DNA from: an uncultured Bacteroides sp.
GTDB lineage: Bacteria > Bacteroidota > Bacteroidia > Bacteroidales > Bacteroidaceae
NCBI RefSeq assembly: GCF_963676325.1
Contig: NZ_OY781099.1
Coordinates: 1,736,001-1,800,000 of the forward strand
Length of the DNA stretch: 64,000 nt
Direction: 5' to 3'
Shown here piece by piece: positions 32,391 to 41,498 of the stretch (within the stretch, counting starts at the first letter, position 1; every line of letters starts with the position of its first letter). The position numbers and the translations under genes were made by a program. A model generated the notes under the pieces. That model worked only from the letters and a program-made list of their open reading frames with translations, was not told the origin of the DNA and ran no database searches.

Positions 32391-33713
32391 TTATTTTTTG
32401 CTTACCGGATTGTTTTTTTCAAATAATAGCATTCTTTCCTCTAACTGATCATATTGGTGATCTTTTATAAAAGAAGTACAGGCTCTAAGCCCTTCCTGGT
32501 TGCTACCAGTGGTTACCAGCGATATGGCACTGACGCCATAATACATTAATTCTTTCATCAATTCTCCACTTTTCATGCCCGGATAGCCTATTGTGAAGTA
32601 AAAACCATCGGCAACAGGTTCATTCAGATCCTTGTCGTATACAATATAGAACCCATGACGCAGGAAGATATCTTTTAATTTACGGGCGCGTTCACCGTAA
32701 ACACTTACTTCTTTCAGAAAATTATATTTTCCTTCATTTGCAGCTTTCAGCATTGCTGCCATGGCATATTGAGCAGAGTGACTGGTTCCCGATGAAAGAG
32801 CATAAAGAACCCGGTGAACAAATACACTACCAAAAGTTCCTCCTCCATATCTTTTTACAAACCCTGGATAAGTCTTGTTATATAATGAGTTGGAAATACA
32901 GCTCACTCCAATCCGCTGACCTGCATAACTAAATGCTTTTGATCCGGAAATCAGCAAAATGTAATTATCTGTATAGTGTGCTACTGTTGGCTGGTAAGGA
33001 GCCTGATATGGAACACTTAGATCTGTGCGGAAATCCATGGCGAAATAGGCCAGGTCTTCCAGGACAATAATGTCATATTTAGTAGCCAGTTCTCCAATAG
33101 TCTTCAGCTCTTCCTCTTTAAGGCACACCCAACTAGGATTATTGGGGTTAGAATAAATAATGGCTGAGATGTTTCCCTTATTTAGATAGCTTTCCAGCTT
33201 GTCGTGTAACTTATCTCCCCGGTAATCATAAACGTCGAATGTTTCATATTTAGCTCCCATTACCGCAAGTTGCTGCTTTTGTACAGGAAATCCAGGATCA
33301 ATAAAAAGAATAGTATCTTTTTTCTCGTCACATTGACTGCACACCATGAAAGAAGCATAAGTTCCCTGCATGGAACCGGTAACCGGAATACATCCTTCCG
33401 GATTAATATCTACATTAATGAATGCCTTTACAAAATTTGCAGCCTCTTTCTTTAATTCCGGCAGGCCATTTATGTCTGGATATAAACTGGCAATTCCATT
33501 TTGCAAAGCTTCTATTTCTGCTTTTACCCCCACGGTAGAAGGAGGAAGTCCGGGAACTCCCATTTCCATTTTTATATATTCAACGCCCGAAAGCTCTTCA
33601 GCTTTTGCAGCAATAGCTTTTACTTCACGAATTGTTGCCTTGGATAAATCGGCAATATGCATTTCTTTGATTGCTTCATCAACGAATTTGCAGTCGATAG
33701 GTGTTTCTTTCAT
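32391..33713 (-). CDS. PLP-dependent aminotransferase, class I/II
   Basis: A 440-aa fold-type I aminotransferase. The cofactor Lys is in LISGSKAFSYAGQRIGVS (near residue 255) and the substrate carboxylate region in IIYSNPNNPSW. YDIIVLEDLAYFAMDF holds the Asp and Tyr that contact PLP. The length is slightly above the 390-400 aa norm, with an extended N-terminus (VDEAIKEMHIADLSKATIREVKAIA). Substrate unknown; such Bacteroides enzymes are usually annotated as aspartate- or aromatic-type transaminases. A -7 box lies 41 bp upstream. Confidence 0.9.
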   Translation of the reverse strand: MKETPIDCKFVDEAIKEMHIADLSKATIREVKAIAAKAEELSGVEYIKMEMGVPGLPPSTVGVKAEIEALQNGIASLYPDINGLPELKKEAANFVKAFINVDINPEGCIPVTGSMQGTYASFMVCSQCDEKKDTILFIDPGFPVQKQQLAVMGAKYETFDVYDYRGDKLHDKLESYLNKGNISAIIYSNPNNPSWVCLKEEELKTIGELATKYDIIVLEDLAYFAMDFRTDLSVPYQAPYQPTVAHYTDNYILLISGSKAFSYAGQRIGVSCISNSLYNKTYPGFVKRYGGGTFGSVFVHRVLYALSSGTSHSAQYAMAAMLKAANEGKYNFLKEVSVYGERARKLKDIFLRHGFYIVYDKDLNEPVADGFYFTIGYPGMKSGELMKELMYYGVSAISLVTTGSNQEGLRACTSFIKDHQYDQLEERMLLFEKNNPVSKK

Positions 33714-33753
33714 CAGTCTCTTATGTTATTTTTGTGTTATTTTAATGGTTTTG

Positions 33754-33761
33754 CAAATATA
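33754..33761 (-). promoter_or_regulatory. -7 box (TATATTTG) for the aminotransferase gene
   Basis: Minus-strand TATATTTG 41 bp before the start codon at 33713. No -33 match at 19 bp. Confidence 0.5.
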
Positions 33762-33872
33762 CATAATAAATCTCAACCCTCCTTGGGTTTTACTTTGCAA
33801 AATAATGTACAATATAACTCATTCATAATCAGTGATAGTATAAAATAGTTTAAAAATAATTCATCAAAAGTG

Positions 33873-33902
33873 TTGCAGAATTCAAAAAATGCCCTACCTT
33901 TG
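33873..33902 (+). promoter_or_regulatory. tRNA-Asp promoter (TTG-N19-TACCTTTG)
   Basis: TTG at 33873-33875 and TACCTTTG at 33895-33902, separated by 19 bp, as in the small RNA promoters. Transcription would begin near 33905, 35 nt before the tRNA. Confidence 0.75.
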
Positions 33903-33939
33903 CATCGCAATCGAGAGAGAATGCAAAACAAAAAATAAT

Positions 33940-34013
33940 GGTGCGTTAGTTCAGTTGGTTAGAATACATGCCTGTCACGCATGGGGTCACGAGTTCGAGT
34001 CTCGTACGCACCG
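33940..34013 (+). tRNA. tRNA-Asp (GTC anticodon)
   Basis: A full cloverleaf is visible: acceptor stem GGTGCGT/ACGCACC, D-arm with AGTTGGTTA loop, anticodon stem CATGC/GCATG with loop CTGTCAC (anticodon GTC), T-arm ACGAG-TTCGAGT-CTCGT and discriminator base G. CCA is not encoded. It is transcribed alone from a canonical promoter and ends at a strong terminator. Confidence 0.97.
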
Positions 34014-34018
34014 CTTCA

Positions 34019-34062
34019 GAAATAGTCCTAAAAGCAATAGCTTTTAGGACTATTTCTTTTTT
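34019..34062 (+). terminator. Terminator of tRNA-Asp
   Basis: GAAATAGTCCTAAAAG pairs perfectly with CTTTTAGGACTATTTC (16 bp) around CAATAG, followed by T6. The long AT-rich stem could also serve the convergent AI-2E family gene. Confidence 0.9.
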
Positions 34063-34128
34063 ATGAGAATTTTACTATAATGATGGATTGTGGTTTGGTT
34101 CTAGTTCTTTATTTGTGAATTACTGATT

Positions 34129-35139
34129 TTAAAGATCTCTTTCCAAATACTCTTTTTTAAAAATATTCACGAAAAGAATAAAGAGCGATAACATTAAAGG
34201 TCCGATAATTACTCCTAGAAAACCAAACAACGATAATCCTATAAAAACTCCGAATATTGTGATTAAAGGGTGTGTGTTAGCAAGCTTCTTTTGTAATATG
34301 AAACGCAATAAGTTGTCTATATTAGTAGTGAAGATAATTGAATAGGCGCCAAGTCCGATAGCATGTTCCCAGTCTCCTGTTAATGCAAAATATGCAACAA
34401 GCGGCGCCCAGATTAATCCAATACCTACAACCGGAATAATTGATGCTATACAACTTAGAAAACCAAAGAGAAGAGGGTTAGGAGTTGCAAAAATTATATA
34501 TCCAATTGTTGCAGTTCCTCCTTGTACTATTGCCACCAAGGGAATACCTAATGCATTAGCTTTAACAATTAAATTGATTTTTGCCAGTATGCTCTTTTTG
34601 TGTGACTTAGTAAAAGGTAGTATTTCATAAAAGAAGTTCTCCATCTTTTTAGCTTCAAGCAGCATAAAAAAGAGCACTAGGAGCATTACAATAATATTAA
34701 TGATAAAGCTGCTCATATTTCCTACTATATATTTTCCGATTTTTGGTAGTAATGAGGTAATAAATGATATGTTGTCGCTGTTGAGTATGTTATAATTAGT
34801 TTTCTTATGAATTAGATCTGCAATATGCTGGATCTCTGAAATATAAGTTTGTGGGTCGAGATTCAGGTTCTGTAATTTGTTAACAAGTAGCCATACTGCC
34901 AGAGAAATAGGAATAAGAAAGCATAATGCAGCTTCAAATAACATAAGTGTTGCTGCCAGACAATGTTTTATATGCTTCTTTTCAGTCAGATAAAACATTT
35001 GTTTTCTTACAAGAATATAGATGGTAGCTGCACCCAGAATTCCGGTAAGAAATGGAGTTATTTTAATAAATAAAATCATTCCTAGAACCAGAATAATGGC
35101 AATTAACGAATATTCGCAATATTGTTCTTTTATTTTCAT
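34129..35139 (-). CDS. AI-2E family (PerM/YdiK-like) membrane permease
   Basis: A 336-aa polytopic protein with about seven to eight helices, of the AI-2E transporter family. N-terminal helices lie at about 10-40 and 60-88. A periplasmic segment (about 90-140) is followed by the conserved C-terminal part with IVQGGTATIGYIIFATPNPLLFG, IPVVGIGLIWAPLVAY and HPLITIFGVFIGLSLFGFLGVIIGPLM. The family name comes from autoinducer-2 export, but many members have other or unknown substrates, including Na+/H+ exchange. Nothing here fixes the substrate. Confidence 0.88.
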   Translation of the reverse strand: MKIKEQYCEYSLIAIILVLGMILFIKITPFLTGILGAATIYILVRKQMFYLTEKKHIKHCLAATLMLFEAALCFLIPISLAVWLLVNKLQNLNLDPQTYISEIQHIADLIHKKTNYNILNSDNISFITSLLPKIGKYIVGNMSSFIINIIVMLLVLFFMLLEAKKMENFFYEILPFTKSHKKSILAKINLIVKANALGIPLVAIVQGGTATIGYIIFATPNPLLFGFLSCIASIIPVVGIGLIWAPLVAYFALTGDWEHAIGLGAYSIIFTTNIDNLLRFILQKKLANTHPLITIFGVFIGLSLFGFLGVIIGPLMLSLFILFVNIFKKEYLERDL

Positions 35140-35572
35140 GCAAACCAGGTCTTATCTTTTATCTAAATATGAAAATTTATATGGAATTTATTAATGAATC
35201 AGCGATATATAGAAAAACAAAAAATATGAGATAATGTTTCTTTTAAAGTTGTCAAATTTAACTTAATTAATACTGTGTAATTATCATTCGTCTTTCCCTC
35301 TTTAATCTTAACTGTAACTTAATTATGCAATTTTATCAGCATATTTGTTTTATTAAAATTGAAATTATTTATTCTTGATAATAATTGACATATAGCAATA
35401 ATAAGTTCAAAATGATATTTATTTTTTAGCTGGGAATAGTAAATTAGGCACGCATATAAAGGCTTATATTAAAAAAAAGCAATATATTTGTTACGCTATA
35501 TAAACAGAATTTTAAGAAATAGCATTTTGAGATACTATAAAATACCATAAATCTGCAAGGAAACAACGGATA
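35140..35572 (+). other. 433-bp AT-rich divergent intergenic region before the polysaccharide locus
   Basis: No reading frame of note. It separates the AI-2E permease from the UDP-glucuronate decarboxylase gene and holds one plus-strand -7 box (35483). Base composition falls sharply here compared with the upstream housekeeping genes. No tRNA remnant, inverted repeat or att-like duplication was recognised by eye. Confidence 0.5.
35483..35490 (+). promoter_or_regulatory. -7 box (TATATTTG) for the UDP-glucuronate decarboxylase gene
   Basis: Perfect TAnnTTTG match 82 bp upstream of the start at 35573; no matching -33 box. Confidence 0.45.
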
Positions 35573-36505
35573 ATGAAAAGAATATTAGTAACAGGAGGGG
35601 CTGGCTTTATTGGCTCCCATTTATGTACTCGATTAATAAATGATGGCAATAGTGTTATATGTTTAGATAATTTCTTTACAGGTTCCAGAAGTAATGTTTG
35701 GCATCTAATGGATAATCCTCATTTTGAGCTTGTTCGTCATGATATTACTGCACCCTATAATGCAGAAGTAGATGAAATCTATAATCTGGCATGTCCTGCT
35801 TCCCCCATTCATTATCAATACGATGCTATTAAAACAGTGAAGACCTCCGTTATGGGGGCTATCAATATGCTAGCTCTTGGCAGACAAGTCAGCGCCAAAG
35901 TTCTTCAGGCGTCAACCAGTGAGGTTTATGGAGATCCGATCGTTCACCCTCAGACTGAGAGTTATTGGGGAAATGTTAATTCCATAGGTGTTCGTTCCTG
36001 TTATGATGAAGGTAAACGTTGTGCAGAAACACTCTTTATGGATTATCACAGACAAAAAAGACTTCGCATAAAAATTATCCGCATTTTTAATACCTATGGT
36101 CCTTTGATGAATAAAAATGATGGTAGGGTGGTGTCTAATTTTATAGTTCAGGCTTTAAAAAATGAAGATATAACACTTTACGGAGATGGCAGTCAGACTC
36201 GTAGCTTCCAATATGTGGATGATCTGGTTGAAGGTATGGTTCGTATGATGAATACCGATGATAAATTTGTTGGTCCTGTGAATATTGGTAATCCAAATGA
36301 ATTTACGATTAAGGGATTAGCGGAAAAAGTGATTGAACTTACAGGTGCAAAGTCACGTTTCATATACAAGCCACTACCTTTTGATGATCCAAAACAGCGC
36401 CAACCAGATATATCTTTAGCAAAAGAAAAACTAAACTGGCAACCTACTATCCAGCTAGAAGAAGGGCTGACTAAAACAATAGAATATTTTAGAACTATAA
36501 TTTAA
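35573..36505 (+). CDS. UDP-glucuronate decarboxylase (UDP-xylose synthase)
   Basis: A 310-aa extended SDR enzyme converting UDP-glucuronate to UDP-xylose (via a 4-keto intermediate). The NAD-binding motif TGGAGFIGSHL opens the protein; the active site is Tyr144-x3-Lys148 in CYDEGKR with the Ser/Thr in ASTSEVYGDP. The run NTYGPLMNKNDGRVVSNFIVQAL and QTRSFQYVDDLVEGMVRMM is characteristic of the decarboxylase branch. UDP-xylose would feed the neighbouring glycosyltransferases. It is the first gene of the polysaccharide region; its own promoter box lies at 35483. Confidence 0.92.
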   Translation: MKRILVTGGAGFIGSHLCTRLINDGNSVICLDNFFTGSRSNVWHLMDNPHFELVRHDITAPYNAEVDEIYNLACPASPIHYQYDAIKTVKTSVMGAINMLALGRQVSAKVLQASTSEVYGDPIVHPQTESYWGNVNSIGVRSCYDEGKRCAETLFMDYHRQKRLRIKIIRIFNTYGPLMNKNDGRVVSNFIVQALKNEDITLYGDGSQTRSFQYVDDLVEGMVRMMNTDDKFVGPVNIGNPNEFTIKGLAEKVIELTGAKSRFIYKPLPFDDPKQRQPDISLAKEKLNWQPTIQLEEGLTKTIEYFRTII

Positions 36506-36546
36506 GTATTATAATATAATATCTTTCACTTCAATAAATACTATAA

Positions 36547-37689
36547 ATGCCTATAAAAGAAATGATGATGGAGATTACCCAATCAGAATATAAAATATTA
36601 GTAGTAGATGATGTTTTATCTAATGTATTACTACTCAAGGTGTTATTAACTAATGAAAAGTACAACGTTGTTACTGCCATGAATGGCACTCAGGCATTGA
36701 AGATGGTTGAATCGGAATTACCCGATTTAATTTTGTTAGATGTAATGATGCCTGATATAAGCGGATTTGAAGTGGCTCAGCAATTAAAGGCAAAACCTGG
36801 ATATTCTCAGATACCAATTATATTTCTGACTGCTCTTAACTCTACGGCAGATATAGTGAAAGGTTTTCAAATGGGAGCGAATGATTTTATTTCAAAACCA
36901 TTTAATAAGGAAGAATTGATAATCCGTGTGATGCATCAGATATCTTTGATAGCTGCCAAACGAATTATCTATAATCAGACTGAAGAACTAAAACGCACTA
37001 TTAAAGGACGTGATAAACTTTATTCTGTTATTGCTCATGATCTTCGTTCGCCTATGGCTTCCATAAAAATGGTGCTGAATATGTTGATGATTAACTTGCC
37101 AGGCGAAAAAATAGGAGAGGAAATGCATGAATTGCTTAATATGGCAAATCAAACCACAGAGGAACTATTCTCTTTATTAGATAATCTGCTTAAATGGACA
37201 AAGAGTCAGATTGGCAGATTAAATGTTGTTCCTCAGGACATTGAACTTGTAGGAGTAACAGCTGGTGTAATTGAAATCTTTTCTATGGTAGCCGAACTTA
37301 AACAAATAAAGATCAATTTGCAGGCTCCTGAACAGGTGGAGGTTCGCGCGGATATTGACATGATAAAGACTGTTATTCGTAATCTGATAAGTAATGCACT
37401 TAAGTTTAGTAATGTGGGAGAAGAAGTGACTGTAATAGTTGAAGAAAAAGAAGAACAGATCGTTGTCAGTGTTATAGATCATGGACGTGGTATTAAAGAA
37501 GAAGATCAGGGTAAACTGCTCCATGTAGATACACATTTTACCACTTTTGGCACTAAAAATGAAGAAGGATCCGGCTTAGGACTCTTGTTATGTCAGGACT
37601 TTGTTCGTAAGAATGGTGGTGAACTTTGGTTTAATTCAATATTTGGTGAAGGGTCTACTTTCAGTTTTTACCTTCCTAAGATGTCATAA
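36547..37689 (+). CDS. Response regulator-histidine kinase hybrid without sensor domain
   Basis: A 380-aa protein with receiver first: REC at about 15-130 (VVDDVLSN, phospho-acceptor Asp in LILLDVMMPD, Lys in ISKPFN), then HisKA with His in YSVIAHDLRSPMASIK (near residue 167) and HATPase with NLISNALKFS, DHGRGIKEED and GSGLGLLLCQDF. It has no membrane or PAS domain, so input must come by phosphorylation of its receiver or by partner contact. The start could be the ATG at 36547 or one of three at 36562-36570; residues before EITQSEYKILVV are not conserved. The 3' end overlaps the convergent phosphatase-family gene by 14 bp. Confidence 0.9.
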   Translation: MPIKEMMMEITQSEYKILVVDDVLSNVLLLKVLLTNEKYNVVTAMNGTQALKMVESELPDLILLDVMMPDISGFEVAQQLKAKPGYSQIPIIFLTALNSTADIVKGFQMGANDFISKPFNKEELIIRVMHQISLIAAKRIIYNQTEELKRTIKGRDKLYSVIAHDLRSPMASIKMVLNMLMINLPGEKIGEEMHELLNMANQTTEELFSLLDNLLKWTKSQIGRLNVVPQDIELVGVTAGVIEIFSMVAELKQIKINLQAPEQVEVRADIDMIKTVIRNLISNALKFSNVGEEVTVIVEEKEEQIVVSVIDHGRGIKEEDQGKLLHVDTHFTTFGTKNEEGSGLGLLLCQDFVRKNGGELWFNSIFGEGSTFSFYLPKMS

Positions 37690-38785
37690 TATTGTTACTC
37701 CTTCTTTTCTTTACTGATAGTTCCATAATCACTGGATTATGGTCGCTGAAATCAAAAGAAGGAGTGATATATTTTCTTCCAGTCAGTTCCTTTGAATGGA
37801 ATATGTAGTCGATGCGGAAGAGACTATGAAGATAACGAAAAGTAGACTCAAATCCAGAACCGGCACTCTGAAATCCATCCTGTAACTTTCCTTTTATTTT
37901 GTAGTATGAATACGACGCCGGAGTATCATTTAAGTCACCACATAAAATCATTGCATGTTTGGTGGTATCAATAATATTACATATCAAATCAGTTTGTTCT
38001 GCACGTTTTTCAGCATTTACTGCCATCTTAAGCATGATCTGTTTTACAGCCTCTTTCTTCGAATCGTAAAAACCTGCAAGTGTTACTTTTGCTAATAATC
38101 CTCTGGTCTGATTAAAATTAGTTGTTTGCAGGTGACAGTTGAATACACGTATTAGTTTGTTATCTACCCTGATGTCTACCCACATGGCGCTATTATCTGA
38201 AGAGTTAAACCAAATATCAGCATTGTTCTCTATTGGAAACTTACTATAAACAACCAGATTAAATCCCTCTTTTTTGCTTTTATGAATTGATGCATAAGGG
38301 TAATCTTTAAACATATTTGAGATGCTGTCTACATTGAAGAATGAGCTTTCCGAGAACTCTTGTAAGCAGAATATATCTATCTGATTCTCTTTCATTAACT
38401 CTTTAATCTCTCCTACAGAATATACAGAAGGGTATCCGTGGAAACTTTCTACATTGAAGCTGGCTATTTTAATTAATCTGTTGTTTGCTATTGGAGGCTG
38501 ATTATTAGATGGATACTGATATTTAGCAGAGATATACTCATGATTGGCAGCAATAGCTATAACAGGTATCAATACCCATATTTTCCACCTGAGGCTCCAA
38601 TATATGAAGATAATCAGATTGGAAAATAATAAAGGCATCATTCCTAATCCCAAAAGAGGTAATATGAATCCTTGATTCGGATTGTTGTGCGAACCTATTC
38701 CCACAATAATAGTGAATGCTGCAAAAGCGAAAGTAAAAAGGACTGAGATAAAATGAAAATATAAAAAAGTGGCTTTTCTTCCCAT
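37676..38785 (-). CDS. Membrane-anchored endonuclease/exonuclease/phosphatase family protein
   Basis: A 369-aa protein with about three N-terminal helices (about 10-30, 40-62, 66-82), followed by an EEP domain: IASFNVESFHGYPS, the acidic QIDIFCLQEFSE, HLQTTNF, LCGDLNDTPASYSY and the terminal FDFSDHNPVIMEL with the catalytic Asp-His. EEP enzymes cleave phosphodiesters of nucleic acids or lipids, or phosphoinositide-like esters. With the active site placed outside the membrane, a periplasmic phosphodiesterase or phosphatase is more likely than a DNA repair enzyme. It lies 3 bp after the large hybrid kinase. Confidence 0.87.
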   Translation of the reverse strand: MGRKATFLYFHFISVLFTFAFAAFTIIVGIGSHNNPNQGFILPLLGLGMMPLLFSNLIIFIYWSLRWKIWVLIPVIAIAANHEYISAKYQYPSNNQPPIANNRLIKIASFNVESFHGYPSVYSVGEIKELMKENQIDIFCLQEFSESSFFNVDSISNMFKDYPYASIHKSKKEGFNLVVYSKFPIENNADIWFNSSDNSAMWVDIRVDNKLIRVFNCHLQTTNFNQTRGLLAKVTLAGFYDSKKEAVKQIMLKMAVNAEKRAEQTDLICNIIDTTKHAMILCGDLNDTPASYSYYKIKGKLQDGFQSAGSGFESTFRYLHSLFRIDYIFHSKELTGRKYITPSFDFSDHNPVIMELSVKKRRSNNIMTS

Positions 38786-38788
38786 TAG

Positions 38789-41407
38789 TTAGAGATATTT
38801 TTTCAGCGTTGCAGTTAAAACTTCCAAAGAAACAGGTTTGGGAATAAATTCATTACATCCGCAATTCAATGCCTCTTTAACATCATCATTATATACAAAA
38901 GCACTCAAAGCTATAATCGGGACCTTAGGTGAAACTTCCCGGATAACACGTGTTGCATCCAGCCCATCCATATTTGGCATTTTTATGTCCATAAGGATTA
39001 AGCTGGGCTTATATTCTTCAAACATGGTTATAGCTTCAATGCCATCATGTGCATGCAATAAGGTAAACATCTTACCAATCATCACATTTAGTAATTTGAA
39101 GTTGCTATCATTGTCTTCTGCTACCAGGATTGTATGATTCTTTTTATCTGAAAGCTGCAATCCATTATCTTTTGTTGAAGTTTCCTCTTCTTCTGGGGAT
39201 GATTTATCATTTTCAATAGGTGATATATAGGGATGTGTAAATGTAAACTCGGCACCTTTTCCTAACTCTGATTTAGCTTCTATTGTACCCCCTAGCTTTT
39301 CAATAATTGATTTACAAATAGAAAGACCTAGTCCGGTTCCTTGTGCTGTAGTATTCAGTTTAGCAAACCGTTCAAAAACATTCTTTGCTTTATTTTCAGG
39401 AAAGCCTATTCCTGTATCTTTTACATAACATTCAATGAACTCATCTTTTAGTTTGTAACCAAACCGGATGCTTCCTTCTGCTGTGAATTTAAGAGCATTT
39501 CCTATAAGATTAGAAAATACCTGGATAAGTCTGTTCTTGTCACTGTAAATCCATAAATCAGGATCCGAGTCTTCAAAAATAAGACGAACATTCTCAGAGC
39601 AACGGAATCTGTGAGCATCAAACACTTCCTGACACATAACATGTAGATTAATCGGTTCTTCAGTAAACTCCATTATGCCCGACTCTATTCTTGATAAATC
39701 AAGAATTTCGTTAATCAGTTGCAATAATCTACTGTTGTTTGCTTCAACAATTTTGTAATACTCCATTCGGTCATTAGCATTCTGTGTGTCAGCAATCACC
39801 CTGGAAAAACCAACAATAGCATTCAGAGGAGTACGTATTTCGTGGCTCATATTTGCCAGAAAAGCAGATTTTAGCATGTCAGATTTTTCTGCCTTCTCTT
39901 TTGCCATTACTAACTCTTCTTCCATTTTTTTTATTTTGGTAATGTCTGACTCTAACGAAATAATTAATGGAGCCCTGCTTCCGTTTTCAGCAAGGAATTT
40001 TTGTTTATGAATAATGTATGTTCTGCCCTTATTATCACTAACTTCTTTATTATAAATAAGAGGAATTCCATTTTTAAGTATTCCTAAATCTTCATTTCTG
40101 AATGTAATAGCAGAATCATCAGGATGAATATCAAAATCTGTATTCCCAACTACATTTGTTGACTTCATACTGGCATAAGTCACAGAATTCCGATAAATAT
40201 ATCTAAACCCATTTCCGGTATCTTTCACCGATATTGCAAGTGGAATATTCTCCAGTACGGTATTCATAATCTGGTTTACTTCCTTTATCTGTGCATCATA
40301 TCTCATTTGTTCTGAAATATCCCTTCCAAAAGTCCAGATAATATCCTCTCCCTCAGAATCTCTTATGATATAAGAAAAAAAGTCAAAAGCCAGTACATCT
40401 TTCAAGTGGGTGAAAGGTGCTTTTTCTACATAGCGAACAATATCATTGATGTGGGCAAACTCACCCCGAATGTTCATCCATCGCTTTTTCAGATCTTTAT
40501 TTACTAACAGATCATTAATGTTGATAACGGATAAATCAGGTTCATTTGTCAGCAGGTAGTGAATACGAAATTGCTCATTAGCAAAAATAAGTGTTCCATC
40601 AGGTCTAAAAGCAAAAATATCTTCCGAAGCATAGTTTATCGCTTTGGTAACATTTTCCAAACTCTCGTCCAGTTTGATAATGTCAGTTATGTTTTGACAA
40701 TATCCCTCTATAGTTTGTTCGTTTCTGTCTGTTAGTCCTCCGTTAATCAGCCCCATTCGTAAAAAGAAGACTTCCTTTTTCCAAAGTATACGATATTCAA
40801 ATGTTTCGGTGTTTGTTTTGTTCGGGATGCTATCTATCCATTTAATAAAGCCGGGACGGTCATCTCTGAATACCAGTTCCAGGTAATTTTCAATTGAAAT
40901 AGCTTGCAACTTATCTCCTCTAGCCATCGCCCCTGTGAATCCTCTATAATTAAAAATTCTTGTTTTAAAATTATAATTCCACTGACAAATCCGTGCAGCC
41001 TTTTCAACTTCCCTTAGCTCATTATTGGCTTTTTCCAACTGTAGCTTAATTTTAGTTCTTTTTGTAATATCTCTGTATTGGCACAACACCATATCCTCTT
41101 CAAACGGATACATAATACATTTAAAGTAATATGTTTCACTACCGAAAGAAAGCTCATAATTTTTAGTAGAAACAGACTTATCCTTTATTACCTTATCAAA
41201 ATCTTCTTTAAAAGGTTTTCTGGTATCCTCAGACAATAAATTAAAGAAGTTTTCACCTATTAAACTCTTTTTTTTCTTAAAAATACCTTGATTTGCATGT
41301 ATCACCATATCCAGACAAATACCTTCATGGTTGAATAAAAGCATTGTATCTGCGGTCATCTGCAAAATTTTATCAGAGTATTGAGGGTCGTGCAAAATCT
41401 TTTTCAT
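38789..41407 (-). CDS. Soluble multi-PAS hybrid sensor histidine kinase/response regulator
   Basis: An 872-aa cytoplasmic hybrid kinase with no membrane helix. About four PAS/PAC modules occupy residues 1-500 (for example ILQMTADTMLLFNHEGICLDM at the start and NTVLENIPLAISVKDTGNGF near 385). HisKA follows with FLANMSHEIRTPLNAIVGFS (His near 520), then HATPase (NLIGNALKFT, DTGIGFPENK, GTGLGLSICKSI) and a C-terminal receiver (VAEDNDSN, Asp in LILMDIKMPNMDG, Lys in IPKPVS). No DNA-binding output is present, so phosphate must pass to another protein; the RR-kinase at 36547 is an obvious candidate. A -7 box lies 46 bp upstream. Confidence 0.92.
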   Translation of the reverse strand: MKKILHDPQYSDKILQMTADTMLLFNHEGICLDMVIHANQGIFKKKKSLIGENFFNLLSEDTRKPFKEDFDKVIKDKSVSTKNYELSFGSETYYFKCIMYPFEEDMVLCQYRDITKRTKIKLQLEKANNELREVEKAARICQWNYNFKTRIFNYRGFTGAMARGDKLQAISIENYLELVFRDDRPGFIKWIDSIPNKTNTETFEYRILWKKEVFFLRMGLINGGLTDRNEQTIEGYCQNITDIIKLDESLENVTKAINYASEDIFAFRPDGTLIFANEQFRIHYLLTNEPDLSVININDLLVNKDLKKRWMNIRGEFAHINDIVRYVEKAPFTHLKDVLAFDFFSYIIRDSEGEDIIWTFGRDISEQMRYDAQIKEVNQIMNTVLENIPLAISVKDTGNGFRYIYRNSVTYASMKSTNVVGNTDFDIHPDDSAITFRNEDLGILKNGIPLIYNKEVSDNKGRTYIIHKQKFLAENGSRAPLIISLESDITKIKKMEEELVMAKEKAEKSDMLKSAFLANMSHEIRTPLNAIVGFSRVIADTQNANDRMEYYKIVEANNSRLLQLINEILDLSRIESGIMEFTEEPINLHVMCQEVFDAHRFRCSENVRLIFEDSDPDLWIYSDKNRLIQVFSNLIGNALKFTAEGSIRFGYKLKDEFIECYVKDTGIGFPENKAKNVFERFAKLNTTAQGTGLGLSICKSIIEKLGGTIEAKSELGKGAEFTFTHPYISPIENDKSSPEEEETSTKDNGLQLSDKKNHTILVAEDNDSNFKLLNVMIGKMFTLLHAHDGIEAITMFEEYKPSLILMDIKMPNMDGLDATRVIREVSPKVPIIALSAFVYNDDVKEALNCGCNEFIPKPVSLEVLTATLKKYL

Positions 41408-41452
41408 TATCGTGTTTCTTTGAGGTTGTCAAAAAAATAAGTATACAATGAA

Positions 41453-41460
41453 CAAATATA
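41453..41460 (-). promoter_or_regulatory. -7 box (TATATTTG) for the multi-PAS kinase
   Basis: Minus-strand TATATTTG 46 bp before the start codon at 41407. It also lies just downstream of the glycosyltransferase operon end. Confidence 0.5.
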
Positions 41461-41498
41461 TAAAAAATAATTAAAATGGAATAATTTTTATGTATTAT

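Noticed and set aside
33940..34062. Integration site at the 3' end of tRNA-Asp
   Set aside because: The terminator follows directly, no integrase gene is adjacent and no duplicated tRNA 3' end was seen by eye downstream.
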